Shown piece by piece: positions 26,135 through 35,022 of a stretch of DNA of 49,286 bases; the stretch's first letter is position 1; each line of letters begins with the position of its first letter. The position numbers and the translations under genes are program-made. Source of the stretch: SAR202 cluster bacterium (lineage in GTDB: Bacteria > Chloroflexota > Dehalococcoidia > Lucifugimonadales > UBA826). The stretch is from contig JAKUTY010000013.1 in assembly GCA_022447825.1 (NCBI GenBank), positions 1 to 49,286 on the forward strand, written 5' to 3'. The notes beneath the pieces were generated by a model, which saw nothing but the letters and a program-made list of their open reading frames with translations, ran no database searches and was not told the origin of the DNA.

Positions 26135-27514
26135 ATGAGTAAAAAGAATTCACAAAAATTCATAAAAAGATTATCTAATGAAGTAGGAGATTTTACAGTT
26201 TCATTAGATTTAGATATACGTTTGTACGAATATGATATTAAAGGCAGTAAAGTACATGCTGAAATGCTTGCTATGCAAAATATTATTACCCAACAAGACA
26301 AAAATCTAATTGTCGAAGGCCTTGATCAAATTTTACTAGAAATCCAATCCGACTCTTTCCCATGGGATTATACACTTGAAGATATTCATATGAATGTAGA
26401 AAGTCGTCTTCATGAAAAAATTGGGCCTGTAGCAGGGAAACTCCACACTGCCAGATCAAGAAATGACCAAATATCTCTGGACACTAGAATGTTTGTTAAA
26501 GACGCATGTACTGAAATCAATGATTTAATTAAAGAATTACAAGAAACTATTGTTGACTTAGCCCAAAAATCTACGAACATAATCATGCCAGGATACACTC
26601 ACTTACAAAGAGCTCAACCTGTATTGTTAGCTCATCATTTCTTGGCATATTACGAAATGCTTAAGAGAGATATTCAGAAATTCACTTATGTTTTTGAAGA
26701 AGCAGACAATATGCCTTTGGGTAGTGCTGCACTAGCTGGTACCCCTCATCCTATAAACAGAGATTTTGTGGCAGAACAGCTTAATTTTTCTAAAATCACT
26801 TCTAATAGTATTGATGCAGTTTCAGATAGGGATTTTATTCTTTCATTTTTATTTGCTTCAAGTGTATTTATTACCCATATATCTAGATTTTCTGAAGAAT
26901 TAATACTTTGGTCTTCTTCAGAATTCAACTTTATACAAATGTCTAATGATTTCACTACCGGAAGTAGCATAATGCCCCAAAAAAGAAATCCAGATTTTGC
27001 CGAGATTTCTAGAGGTAAATCAGGAAGAACCATAGGAAATCTTGTATCTTTATTTACAATTCTGAAAGGATTACCCCTAGCATATAATCGTGATTTACAA
27101 GAAGATAAAAATGGATTATTTGATTCATACGATACGGTAACTTCTGTATTAAAAATATTCAATATGATGCTTAAAGATATAAAGTTAAACGCAGAAAATC
27201 TTACTTCAGCAGCAAATGAAAGCTTGTCTTTAGCAACTGATATTGCTGACTATCTTGTTGAAAAAGGTTTGGACTTTAGAGAATCATATTCAATTGCTAG
27301 TTCAATTTCAGATCATTCTTTAAGTACTGGGAAGTCAATTTCAAATTTCACAATGAATGACTACAAAACATTCTCCGCCTTATTCCAAGAGGATGTTCTC
27401 GAAATTAATATCCAAACTTCTGTAGACTCCAGAACTAGTTATGGGGGCACAGCTACCAAAAATGTATTATCTCAAATCAATTTAGCAAGACAACAATTGA
27501 ATGAAAAACAATAG
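26135..27514 (+). CDS. argH: argininosuccinate lyase
   Basis: The 459-residue protein has the fumarase/aspartase superfamily signature G-S-S-I-M-P-Q-K-R-N-P carrying the catalytic Ser, together with T-A-R-S-R-N-D-Q near residue 108 and G-Y-T-H-L-Q-R-A-Q-P near residue 155. It splits argininosuccinate into arginine and fumarate, the last step of arginine synthesis. Length is normal. It heads an overlapping operon argH-rpe-tsaD; rpe starts 14 bp before the argH stop. argC is 4 kb away on the same strand but in a separate unit. Confidence 0.95.
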   Translation: MSKKNSQKFIKRLSNEVGDFTVSLDLDIRLYEYDIKGSKVHAEMLAMQNIITQQDKNLIVEGLDQILLEIQSDSFPWDYTLEDIHMNVESRLHEKIGPVAGKLHTARSRNDQISLDTRMFVKDACTEINDLIKELQETIVDLAQKSTNIIMPGYTHLQRAQPVLLAHHFLAYYEMLKRDIQKFTYVFEEADNMPLGSAALAGTPHPINRDFVAEQLNFSKITSNSIDAVSDRDFILSFLFASSVFITHISRFSEELILWSSSEFNFIQMSNDFTTGSSIMPQKRNPDFAEISRGKSGRTIGNLVSLFTILKGLPLAYNRDLQEDKNGLFDSYDTVTSVLKIFNMMLKDIKLNAENLTSAANESLSLATDIADYLVEKGLDFRESYSIASSISDHSLSTGKSISNFTMNDYKTFSALFQEDVLEINIQTSVDSRTSYGGTATKNVLSQINLARQQLNEKQ

Positions 27515-28172
27515 ATTTAAAATTTACCCATCTATCTTGACCGCTGATTTAGCACAACTTGAAAATCAGATTTCTACTGCTCAAGACAATGGTATTGACG
27601 GGTTTCACATTGACATAATGGACGGACAATTTGTACCACCAATTACATTCGGCCCAATTATTGTTTCTCACATTAGAAAAATCACTCAATTACCAATAGA
27701 TATTCATATGATGGTCATCAACCCCGACAGATTTTTTGAAGATTTAATTATTGCTGGAGCTGATTCTATAACTATTCATTATGAATCAACAAAAAACTTT
27801 GATGAAACCCTAGATAAACTCAAAGACCTTAATGTTGAATGTTCAATAGCCATTAATCCAGAAACAAAATTAACTGATGTCCAAAATTACTTAAACGAAA
27901 TAAATCAAATTTTAATAATGTCAGTTAATCCAGGATATGGCGGACAAAAATTCATACCATCTTCTATTAAAAAAATTAAATCTACTAAATCTATTATCAA
28001 TAATTCAAATTTAAAAACTAAAATTCAAGTTGATGGAGGCATAAACTCGAATACGATTGACAGTGTTTTGCAAGCAGGTGCTGACATTGTAGTAGCTGGG
28101 AGTGCTATTTATAATGATGATAATGATATTAAAACTTCTATAAAAACTCTTAAAGACTCTATTAGTAAATGA
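27501..28172 (+). CDS. rpe: ribulose-phosphate 3-epimerase
   Basis: A 223-residue TIM barrel with the family metal ligands His36, Asp38, His69 and Asp178 (in V-D-G-G-I), and the M-S-V-N-P-G-Y-G-G-Q-K-F signature around residues 140-151. It interconverts ribulose 5-phosphate and xylulose 5-phosphate in the pentose phosphate pathway, which links it to the transketolase-like gene at 35019. Its start overlaps argH by 14 bp and its end overlaps tsaD by 4 bp. Confidence 0.94.
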   Translation: MKNNRFKIYPSILTADLAQLENQISTAQDNGIDGFHIDIMDGQFVPPITFGPIIVSHIRKITQLPIDIHMMVINPDRFFEDLIIAGADSITIHYESTKNFDETLDKLKDLNVECSIAINPETKLTDVQNYLNEINQILIMSVNPGYGGQKFIPSSIKKIKSTKSIINNSNLKTKIQVDGGINSNTIDSVLQAGADIVVAGSAIYNDDNDIKTSIKTLKDSISK

Positions 28173-29197
28173 ACATATTAGGTATAGAAACATCCTGTGA
28201 TGATACTGCAATTTCTATTGTAAAAGATGGTCAATCCATAAAATCAAATATTATTGCTTCTCAAGTACATATGCATGAAAAATATGGTGGAATCATTCCT
28301 GAAATAGCATCTAGAGAACATTTTTTAACTATTATTCCTACTATTAACGAATCCTTATATGAGTCCGGACTTACCCATAAAGAAATAGACTGTATAGCAG
28401 TAACAAATGGCCCGGGATTAGCCGGATCACTATTAGTTGGAGTAAATGCAGCAAAAGGATTAGGGTTGGCTTGGGATAAACCAGTCATGCCTATTAATCA
28501 TCTCGAGGGACACATATATTCTGGTTGGTTAGATAATAAAAACCCTGATAAAGAAGTTGGATTTCCCCTAATTTGCCTTATTGCATCTGGTGGTCACACA
28601 GAAATGGTATTGATGAAAAACCACTTAACTTATGAAATTATTGGAAAAACTCGTGATGATGCAGCAGGAGAAGCTTTTGATAAAACAGCTAGAGTACTGA
28701 GATTAGGATTCCCCGGAGGACCAGAAATCCAAAAGGAAGCCGAATCTGCTAATGGCAATCTAGATCCATTTCCACGCCCTGAAATAAAAGACTCGTTAGA
28801 TTTTAGTTTAAGTGGATTAAAAACTGCAGTTGTAAATCGAGCTATTAAAGAAAACATTTATCCTCACACAGATTTTAATGCTCCAAATAATGAAATAGTT
28901 TCTGAATATTCATTTGCTTTCCAAGAAGCTATAGTAGATACCCTAATTAGAAATATATCGAGAGCTCTTAAAAATTTTGAGGCTAAAGGGGTATTACTGG
29001 GTGGTGGAGTTGCTGCTAATTCAAGACTTAGGGAAAAAATGGCCCAAAACCTCGATATTCCTTTGATTGCACCTAAACCATATTTATGCACTGATAATGG
29101 TGCAATGATAGCTAGTGCTGCATATTATAGGATTAAACAATATGGAACTTCTCCAACGTTTGATATGGATGTAGTCCCTAACTTAAAACTTCATTAA
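28169..29197 (+). CDS. tsaD: tRNA N6-adenosine threonylcarbamoyltransferase
   Basis: The 342-residue protein opens with G-I-E-T-S-C-D-D-T and has the metal-binding His111 and His115 in N-H-L-E-G-H. The ATP-binding segments G-H-T-E and G-G-V-A-A-N also fit TsaD (YgjD/Gcp). With TsaB and TsaE it transfers the threonylcarbamoyl group to A37 of ANN-reading tRNAs. It overlaps rpe through ATGA. Its stop overlaps the convergent small membrane-protein gene by 4 bp. Confidence 0.95.
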   Translation: MNILGIETSCDDTAISIVKDGQSIKSNIIASQVHMHEKYGGIIPEIASREHFLTIIPTINESLYESGLTHKEIDCIAVTNGPGLAGSLLVGVNAAKGLGLAWDKPVMPINHLEGHIYSGWLDNKNPDKEVGFPLICLIASGGHTEMVLMKNHLTYEIIGKTRDDAAGEAFDKTARVLRLGFPGGPEIQKEAESANGNLDPFPRPEIKDSLDFSLSGLKTAVVNRAIKENIYPHTDFNAPNNEIVSEYSFAFQEAIVDTLIRNISRALKNFEAKGVLLGGGVAANSRLREKMAQNLDIPLIAPKPYLCTDNGAMIASAAYYRIKQYGTSPTFDMDVVPNLKLH

Positions 29198-29646
29198 TCA
29201 ATCCAATATTTCCTCAATGGAATATGAGAATTTAAAACCTCTGTTTTCAATTGATTAAAAATTTCAACCGGCATCTGTTCTTTCAATTCAAAAGTAATAA
29301 AGTTGCCATATATTGATAGTTTCAAAACATGAGGAATCTGATTTGTAAATTGGTCATAAATCAAATAAATCGCCATTAATCCCAATATAAAAAAACCTAT
29401 CGATTTTATAAATAAATCAGAGACTAAAGAATTAAAAATCAACGCTACAATAACAGCAGAAACCACCCAAAATATAGTCATCAATAATGACTTTGTAATT
29501 AGTAAATTATGTTGTTCAACAGAATTAACTGAACTTAAAGGTGCGACTCCATTAGAACTTGAAAATTTAGTGACAATATTGAAATACAGAAAATTATCTT
29601 TAATAATTAAACTGTTATTGTTCTTTAAATAATCTAAATAAGTCAT
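29194..29646 (-). CDS. hypothetical two-helix membrane protein
   Basis: The 150 residues have two central hydrophobic helices (about 52-74 and 79-99) flanked by polar, strand-rich ends. The layout resembles small PH-like or YcxB-like membrane proteins, but I cannot assign a family. The ATG at 29646 overlaps the first possible ATG of the divergent methyltransferase, so one of the two starts must be further inside. No ribosome binding site is obvious. Coding potential looks genuine because the frame is intact and flush with tsaD. Confidence 0.6.
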   Translation of the reverse strand: MTYLDYLKNNNSLIIKDNFLYFNIVTKFSSSNGVAPLSSVNSVEQHNLLITKSLLMTIFWVVSAVIVALIFNSLVSDLFIKSIGFFILGLMAIYLIYDQFTNQIPHVLKLSIYGNFITFELKEQMPVEIFNQLKTEVLNSHIPLRKYWID

Positions 29647-29656
29647 GATTTTTACT

Positions 29657-30280
29657 ATGAATATTTCTAAATGGTTTTTTGCTAACTGGTACGATGTATT
29701 AAATTCGATAGTCGAACCCTTAGTTATACCTTATCGTAAACAAACTACTTCAAAATGTGAAGGGGAGGTAGTAGAAATCGGTGGTGGAACTGGTGCAAAT
29801 CTATTATTTTTTGACCATGCTAAAAAAATCACTATTTTAGAGCCTGATAAATATATGCGAAAAATACTAGAACAAAGAATTCATAACATTAAAATCCCTG
29901 TAAAAATCATTCCAACAATTGGTGAGGACATACCTGTTAGCAGTAACTCTGTTGACAGTGTGTTGTGTACGTTAGTCTTGTGTATGGTTGATGACGTTGA
30001 AAAAGTAATTAATGAAGCACACAGAATATTAAAACCCGGAGGAAAATTTTATTTTTATGAACATATCAAAGCCAACTCAAAATCTGGGACAATTTTTCAA
30101 TTTATTTTAGATCCATTTTGGAAATTTGCGACTACTGGGTGTCATTTAAGAAGAAACACCTTAGAACATATCCAAAATTCAAACTTCACAGATATACAAT
30201 ATGATTATTTCAACTTAAACGTGGGAATTCCATTTACAATACCCAACATAGTTGGTGAAGCAACAAAAAAACAGGAGTAA
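29657..30280 (+). CDS. class I SAM-dependent methyltransferase
   Basis: Motif I (V-V-E-I-G-G-G-T-G-A-N) near the N-terminus, an acidic E-P-D at the end of the second strand, and H-R-I-L-K-P-G-G define a Methyltransf_11/UbiE-like fold of about 207 residues. The N-terminal F-A-N-W-Y-D segment resembles phospholipid or small-molecule methyltransferases. The substrate is unknown. I prefer the ATG at 29657; an ATG at 29645 would overlap the start codon of the divergent gene. It is followed after 2 bp by the TPR gene, so the two are probably co-expressed. Confidence 0.8.
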   Translation: MNISKWFFANWYDVLNSIVEPLVIPYRKQTTSKCEGEVVEIGGGTGANLLFFDHAKKITILEPDKYMRKILEQRIHNIKIPVKIIPTIGEDIPVSSNSVDSVLCTLVLCMVDDVEKVINEAHRILKPGGKFYFYEHIKANSKSGTIFQFILDPFWKFATTGCHLRRNTLEHIQNSNFTDIQYDYFNLNVGIPFTIPNIVGEATKKQE

Positions 30281-30282
30281 TT

Positions 30283-30801
30283 TTGACCTATAATTGGCAA
30301 GGAAACCCAGACTTAAGTGCAAAAAGTGATCAAGACCACATCAAAGACATTATCAGTGCTCTAGACACAGAAATACTAAAAAACCACAATGACTTTAAAG
30401 CCATTTTTTTAAGAGCAAATGCATACTTGGATTCAGGTAAATATTTAGAAGCCATTTCAGATTACTTACATATTATTCAGAATGAATCTAACCATCCGAC
30501 TGCTTTAAATAATTTGGGAATTTGTTACAGGAGCTTAGGTAATCCTGAAAAAGCAATAGACACATTTAATCAAGCTATAGATCTAAATCCAGACTACAGA
30601 GATGCCTTTAATAATCGAGGAATGGCCTATAGTGATATTAATAAAATGGATGAAGCAATTGAAGACTTTAATCAAGCTATAGATCTAGATAATCAATTTT
30701 GGTACGCATTTTCTAATAGAGGAATGGCTTATTGGTCCATAGGAAAGAAACAAGAAGCATATAAAGATTACGAAACAGCAAAAAATCTACAAAATTTTTA
30801 A
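30283..30801 (+). CDS. tetratricopeptide repeat protein
   Basis: The 172 residues contain about four TPR units from residue 41 to the end, with the usual A-x-N-N-L-G, Y-x-x-A and N-P pattern. Repeats 3 and 4 share a nearly identical DNA segment (F-N-Q-A-I-D-L encoded at about 30568 and 30670), pointing to recent internal duplication. It probably acts as a protein interaction scaffold in the cytoplasm; no signal peptide is visible. The start is TTG at 30283, with AGGAG overlapping the end of the methyltransferase gene. Nth follows 9 bp later. Confidence 0.82.
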   Translation: MTYNWQGNPDLSAKSDQDHIKDIISALDTEILKNHNDFKAIFLRANAYLDSGKYLEAISDYLHIIQNESNHPTALNNLGICYRSLGNPEKAIDTFNQAIDLNPDYRDAFNNRGMAYSDINKMDEAIEDFNQAIDLDNQFWYAFSNRGMAYWSIGKKQEAYKDYETAKNLQNF

Positions 30802-30810
30802 TATCCTCAA

Positions 30811-31464
30811 ATGATTAAAAAAGATCGAGCAAAATTTATCCTAAACAAACTCAATGAAATCTACCCTGAAACACCAATCCCCTTAAATCATTCGAATCAT
30901 TTTGAATTGTTAATTTCTGTATTACTTAGCGCTCAATGTACTGATGAAAGAGTTAATCAAGTCACTCCAAAGTTATTTAGTCTAGCAAATAATCCCAAAT
31001 CAATGGCAGTAATACCAACAATCAAAATTCAAAATATTATTAAACCATGTGGATTATCTAAAACTAAAGCTAATAATATTTCATTACTATCCCAAATATT
31101 AGTGAAAAATCATAATTGCCAAGTTCCATCTAATTTCAAGGATTTGGAAAATTTACCCGGAGTAGGTCATAAAACTGCTAGTGTAGTTATGTCGCAAGGA
31201 TTTGGTTATCCTGCTTTTCCTGTAGACACTCATATTCACCGATTAGCTCAGAGGTGGGGTTTAACTCAAGGAAAAAATGTTGTGCAGACTGAGAATGATC
31301 TTAAAAAGCTTTTCCCTGAAAACCAATGGAACAAATTACATTTACAATTTATTTTTTATGGGAGAGGACACTGTACAGCAAGAGGTTGCGATGGGACGAT
31401 ATGTGAAATTTGCAAAACATGTTACCCATTAAGAAAAAAACCTTTCAAGTCAAAAAAATCTTAA
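30811..31464 (+). CDS. nth: endonuclease III (DNA glycosylase/AP lyase)
   Basis: The 217-residue HhH-GPD protein has the catalytic Lys121 in P-G-V-G-H-K-T-A and Asp139 in P-V-D-T-H. It excises oxidised pyrimidines and cleaves abasic sites. At the C-terminus, where a 4Fe-4S loop is expected, five cysteines (188, 193, 198, 201, 204) replace the usual C-x6-C-x2-C-x5-C arrangement. A cluster may still form, with shifted spacing. It is the third gene of the methyltransferase-TPR-nth run. Confidence 0.93.
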   Translation: MIKKDRAKFILNKLNEIYPETPIPLNHSNHFELLISVLLSAQCTDERVNQVTPKLFSLANNPKSMAVIPTIKIQNIIKPCGLSKTKANNISLLSQILVKNHNCQVPSNFKDLENLPGVGHKTASVVMSQGFGYPAFPVDTHIHRLAQRWGLTQGKNVVQTENDLKKLFPENQWNKLHLQFIFYGRGHCTARGCDGTICEICKTCYPLRKKPFKSKKS

Positions 31465-31496
31465 CAATTCTGTTATAAATTAAAAGTTTCGTACTG

Positions 31497-31502
31497 TATA
31501 AT
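31497..31502 (+). promoter_or_regulatory. -10 box for argC
   Basis: A perfect TATAAT lies 22 bp before the argC ATG. The -35 region is poor. AAAGGA about 6 nt before the ATG is the ribosome binding site. No ARG-box palindrome is evident. Confidence 0.45.
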
Positions 31503-31524
31503 TCTTGAATTCAAAGGATATTTC

Positions 31525-32556
31525 ATGAAAATTGGCATTATTAATGTTACTGGATATGCAGGAGCTGAAGTTGCAAGAATAGCCTTCGATCACCCTGAAA
31601 TAGAATTAGTTTCAGTTACAGGAAGAAGTGGAGCTGGTAAAAAATTATCTGAGGTTTTTCCTCATTTATTTAAAATTAATTTAACAATCACTCAGGATAT
31701 TGAAACTGATGTAGATTTTGTATTCTCCGGCCTACCTCATGCAGCTAGCGCTGAAGCTTTGAGCACAATTGTAAAATCCGGAACCAAGGCTGTAGATATC
31801 AGTGCTGATTTCAGATTACAAGATTTGAAAACCTATAAAGAATGGTACCAAATAGACCATCCCACCCCTGAGCTTTTAAAAGAAAGTGTTTATGGGTTAC
31901 CTGAGTTATACAAACAAAAAATCAAAAACACCTCACTTGTAGCAAATCCAGGGTGTTACCCAACTGCTTCAATTCTAGCTTTAGCACCTGCATTAAAAAA
32001 TCATGCGATCACATCTGATATCATTATTGATGCAAAATCCGGCGTTTCAGGAGCTGGAAGAACTTTATCATTAAAAACGCATTTCTCTGAGGTTAGCGAA
32101 AACCTTTCAGCTTACGGAGTTGATGGACACAGACACATGCCTGAGATAGCTCAAGAGCTAGACAAATTAGCGAATCAACCATCTAGTTTAACTTTCATAC
32201 CTCACTTAATCCCCATGAACAGAGGTATTTTAGCCACCTGTTACGCCCCTTTATCATCGGATTTTATCCAACAAAATTCTGATCCTAAATCTAAAATTAT
32301 CGAAATCTACAAAAGTTTTTATGAAAATGAAAATTTCACACATGTAGTTGATCAACCCCCGATGACAAAACATACATTAGGTAGTAATGATTGCATCATA
32401 TACCCAACAGTAGATTTGAGAACAAACCGGTTGGTTGTAATTAGCTGCTTAGATAATCTAGTCAAAGGAGCTGCTGGACAAGCTATTCACAATATGAATA
32501 TCATGTCAGGTTTTCCTGAAACTGCAGGATTAACACAATTATCTTTATATCCATAA
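31525..32556 (+). CDS. argC: N-acetyl-gamma-glutamyl-phosphate reductase
   Basis: The 343-residue protein begins with a Rossmann G-Y-A-G-A-E motif (10-15). It carries the catalytic Cys144 in the diagnostic N-P-G-C-Y-P-T-A (141-148), with His and the H-x-P-E-I segment later in the chain. It reduces N-acetylglutamyl phosphate to the semialdehyde in arginine or ornithine synthesis. No other arg gene adjoins it; argH is 4 kb upstream. It is followed by the tRNA-Glu gene. Confidence 0.95.
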   Translation: MKIGIINVTGYAGAEVARIAFDHPEIELVSVTGRSGAGKKLSEVFPHLFKINLTITQDIETDVDFVFSGLPHAASAEALSTIVKSGTKAVDISADFRLQDLKTYKEWYQIDHPTPELLKESVYGLPELYKQKIKNTSLVANPGCYPTASILALAPALKNHAITSDIIIDAKSGVSGAGRTLSLKTHFSEVSENLSAYGVDGHRHMPEIAQELDKLANQPSSLTFIPHLIPMNRGILATCYAPLSSDFIQQNSDPKSKIIEIYKSFYENENFTHVVDQPPMTKHTLGSNDCIIYPTVDLRTNRLVVISCLDNLVKGAAGQAIHNMNIMSGFPETAGLTQLSLYP

Positions 32557-32576
32557 AAAAATTCGTATTTTCATCG

Positions 32577-32605
32577 TTGAACATAAATGATTATCATTTT
32601 AGAAT
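32577..32605 (+). promoter_or_regulatory. promoter of tRNA-Glu
   Basis: TTGAAC (32577-32582) and TAGAAT (32600-32605) are separated by 17 bp and end 12 bp before the tRNA. The match is good at the -10 and moderate at the -35. Confidence 0.6.
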
Positions 32606-32616
32606 ATATATTTAGT

Positions 32617-32693
32617 GGCCCCATCGTCTAGCGGTCCAGGACGCTGGCCTTTCACGCCGGAAATCGCGGGTTCGAATCCCGCTGGGGTCACCA
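32617..32693 (+). tRNA. tRNA-Glu(UUC)
   Basis: Complete 77-nt tRNA with encoded CCA. The acceptor stem pairs 32617-32623 with 32683-32689 and includes one G-U pair. The anticodon loop CTTTCAC contains TTC, flanked by a 5-bp stem with one G-U. The T stem is a perfect GCGGG/CCCGC around TTCGAAT. The convergent serine hydrolase stop lies 2 bp beyond the CCA, so no separate terminator fits between them. Confidence 0.96.
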
Positions 32694-32695
32694 CT

Positions 32696-33955
32696 TCAAT
32701 CTTCGATAGCTGAATAAACTAAAGATTTCAACTCTCTTCGTACATTATAAGAGTCTGATGGTAATAGTTGAGTTAATAAAATTACTATTAAATCCTCAAC
32801 GGGATCGATCCAAAATGTGGTACTTGCCCATCCACCCCAAGATAATTCTCCAACACTTCCTGCAGCTTGAGAAGTCGCTGGATTAATTAATACAGAAAAT
32901 CCCAAACCAAACCCAACACCGCCTTGGTTCCAGTAATATCTCGCATCATTTCCACCAGTAAATCCTCTTTCACGTAAATCGCTATTTGACCACAAAAGTT
33001 GAGAATTTGGATCAGTCTTGTCTATTAAATGATTTTGACTCATTAATTCAATAGTTTTTCTACTTAACAATCGTTTACCTTTATATACCCCTTTATTTAA
33101 TATCATTTGGCAAAAGTGTAAATAGTCATCTAATGTAGAAAGAAGACCAGATCCACCTGACAAAAACTGAGGCGGGGTGGTGAAATTACCATAAATGGGG
33201 TTATCAGTCCTAATTGGAGGTCCAAATGGTTGAAATTCATAATTAGCTGCCAAACGATCAATCTTAGTGTCAGAAACATGAAATGAAGTATCAATCATAT
33301 TTAATGGATCAAAAATTTCATCCAAAAAATATTGATCTAATGACTTACCTGAAAACAACTCAACTAAATACCCGCAAACATCAGTAGCAATTGAATAATT
33401 CCAATGACTGCCAGGTTGAAATTCTAGAGGCAATTCAGTTAACAATTTGATTTTTTCTTGCATAGGGGCATCTGCAAACACCAATCCTAAATCTTGATAA
33501 GCTGCATCAACTTCAGTGATACGGGTTAATCCATAAGTAAAGCCAGCCTGATGTGTCAAAAGATCATGGATTGTCATGCGCCTGACTGTATCTTGAGTAA
33601 CAAAACTGCTTTGATCACCAGAAACATATACTTTTAAATTTTCAAATGACTCTATGTATTTAGATACTGGATCATCTAATTGAAATAAGCCTTTTTCATA
33701 CAATTGCATTAGTGCTACAGATGTAATTGGTTTAGTCATAGAATAAATTCTAAAAATAGTATCTCTACTCATTGGTTTATTTAATTCTTTATCCATAAAA
33801 CCTAATGCAGAAGAATGAACCAACTTACGCTTTCTAAATATTCCAGTTACAAATCCATTAAATTTATTTGTATCAAGATAATTTTCCTGAAGAAATTGGT
33901 CGATGTAGTTTAGTTTGTCTACAGACATTCCACCTATTTGAGTATCTTTAGGCAT
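32696..33955 (-). CDS. serine hydrolase of the class C beta-lactamase/EstB fold, second paralog
   Basis: The 419-residue protein has Ser72-x-x-Lys75 (SMTK), a catalytic-type Tyr187-Ser and a C-terminal W-G-G-W-A-S-T segment. It matches the 1989-3191 protein along its whole length, including the R-D-T-I-F-R-I-Y-S-M-T-K-P-I-T-S-V-A block. The two are therefore duplicates or members of an expanded family. The ATG at 33955 is chosen because AGGAAG precedes it; upstream in-frame codons lack a binding site. There is no signal peptide. Likely an esterase or amidase of unknown substrate. Its 3' end is pressed against tRNA-Glu. Confidence 0.84.
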   Translation of the reverse strand: MPKDTQIGGMSVDKLNYIDQFLQENYLDTNKFNGFVTGIFRKRKLVHSSALGFMDKELNKPMSRDTIFRIYSMTKPITSVALMQLYEKGLFQLDDPVSKYIESFENLKVYVSGDQSSFVTQDTVRRMTIHDLLTHQAGFTYGLTRITEVDAAYQDLGLVFADAPMQEKIKLLTELPLEFQPGSHWNYSIATDVCGYLVELFSGKSLDQYFLDEIFDPLNMIDTSFHVSDTKIDRLAANYEFQPFGPPIRTDNPIYGNFTTPPQFLSGGSGLLSTLDDYLHFCQMILNKGVYKGKRLLSRKTIELMSQNHLIDKTDPNSQLLWSNSDLRERGFTGGNDARYYWNQGGVGFGLGFSVLINPATSQAAGSVGELSWGGWASTTFWIDPVEDLIVILLTQLLPSDSYNVRRELKSLVYSAIED

Positions 33956-34032
33956 AAATAAATTCTTCCTATTAATTATTGTAACTTTCAACGATAATAA
34001 AATTATAGATATTATTCAACACTAATATATTA

Positions 34033-35022
34033 ATGAAACAATTTTTATTTTTATTTTTACTTCCATTTATAGCTATAAGTACATCTTGCTTAAGTAACCA
34101 AGATCAGATTGAATTGACACTACAAAACACTGAAGAAAAATTAAGTCAGCAAGTTGAAATTTCAGAAGTTTTATCTGATTTGTATGTTGATCTACAAAAA
34201 CAAATTAATCAAATAGAAAAAGATAACAATCAATACACTTCCGAATTAAATCGTAAAATTGTTAACCTTGAAACAATATCAAATTATACCTCTACACCAA
34301 CTTCTACCCCAACAATAACTCCTGTTCCAACTGCCTCTCCCACCCCTGTTCCAACTGCCATTCCCACTCCAATCCCAACGCTTACCCCCACTCCTGTCCC
34401 AACGTCATCTCCTACTCCTGTTCCAACATCTACACCAACTGTTCCCAACGTATTAAATGAAGCTACCCAAAAGATTGTCAGAGTAACATCAGGAAATAGT
34501 TCTGGAAGTGGAGTTATAGTTGACAGTCCCAATAAAGATTATAATTATTCGAAACTAATCATCACAAACAGCCATATCATTAAACCTTTTACCACCCTGA
34601 CTATTGAATTCTTTGATGATTCAATCAAAACAGGGTCTCTTATCAAAAATGACTCCATTAATGATATTGCTTTAATATATGTAAATAATCCCAATGAACA
34701 CAAATCATTCGATATCTCAGGAATCAGTGACCCTACAGTTGGAGAAAATGTATATGCCTTAGGTTATCCATTAAGTTCAAATTTCACTATTACATCAGGA
34801 ATTGTTTCAGCTAAAATCATCATTGATAATCAACAAATCATTCAAACTGATGCAGCTTTGAATCCAGGTAATAGTGGTGGAGCATTAGTTAACTCTAAAG
34901 GAGAATTACTCGGCATCAATACAAGCAGAGTGGAAGAAAGCAGCGACGGTAGAGCAGTAAATAATCTAGGATATTCTATTTTCATCGACTATATTCAAAA
35001 CCTTTTTGGAGAATTAAATTAA
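34033..35022 (+). CDS. lipoprotein trypsin-like serine protease with a Thr/Pro stalk
   Basis: The 329 residues fall into four parts. First is a signal peptide with lipobox S-T-S-C19. Next comes a helical, probably coiled-coil segment (about 25-85). A Thr/Pro-rich linker (87-137) follows, built from repeated P-T-P-V-P-T units. Last is an HtrA-type trypsin domain with the triad His181 (N-S-H), Asp211 (N-D-I-A-L) and Ser281 (G-N-S-G-G). No PDZ domain follows. This suggests a surface-anchored protease held away from the membrane by a rigid stalk, perhaps for quality control or peptide scavenging. It overlaps the convergent transketolase-like gene by 4 bp. Confidence 0.87.
   Translation: MKQFLFLFLLPFIAISTSCLSNQDQIELTLQNTEEKLSQQVEISEVLSDLYVDLQKQINQIEKDNNQYTSELNRKIVNLETISNYTSTPTSTPTITPVPTASPTPVPTAIPTPIPTLTPTPVPTSSPTPVPTSTPTVPNVLNEATQKIVRVTSGNSSGSGVIVDSPNKDYNYSKLIITNSHIIKPFTTLTIEFFDDSIKTGSLIKNDSINDIALIYVNNPNEHKSFDISGISDPTVGENVYALGYPLSSNFTITSGIVSAKIIIDNQQIIQTDAALNPGNSGGALVNSKGELLGINTSRVEESSDGRAVNNLGYSIFIDYIQNLFGELN
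34291..34443 (+). repeat. degenerate repeats encoding the Thr/Pro stalk
   Basis: Short repeats of the type CCTGTTCCAACTGCC recur with small changes inside the protease gene and encode P-T-P-V-P-T units. They lie in frame and are a coding minisatellite likely to vary in length between strains. Confidence 0.65.

Noticed and set aside
34291-34443. CRISPR-like or tandem repeat array
   Set aside because: The repeats are in frame, short, degenerate and encode a Thr/Pro stalk; there are no spacers.
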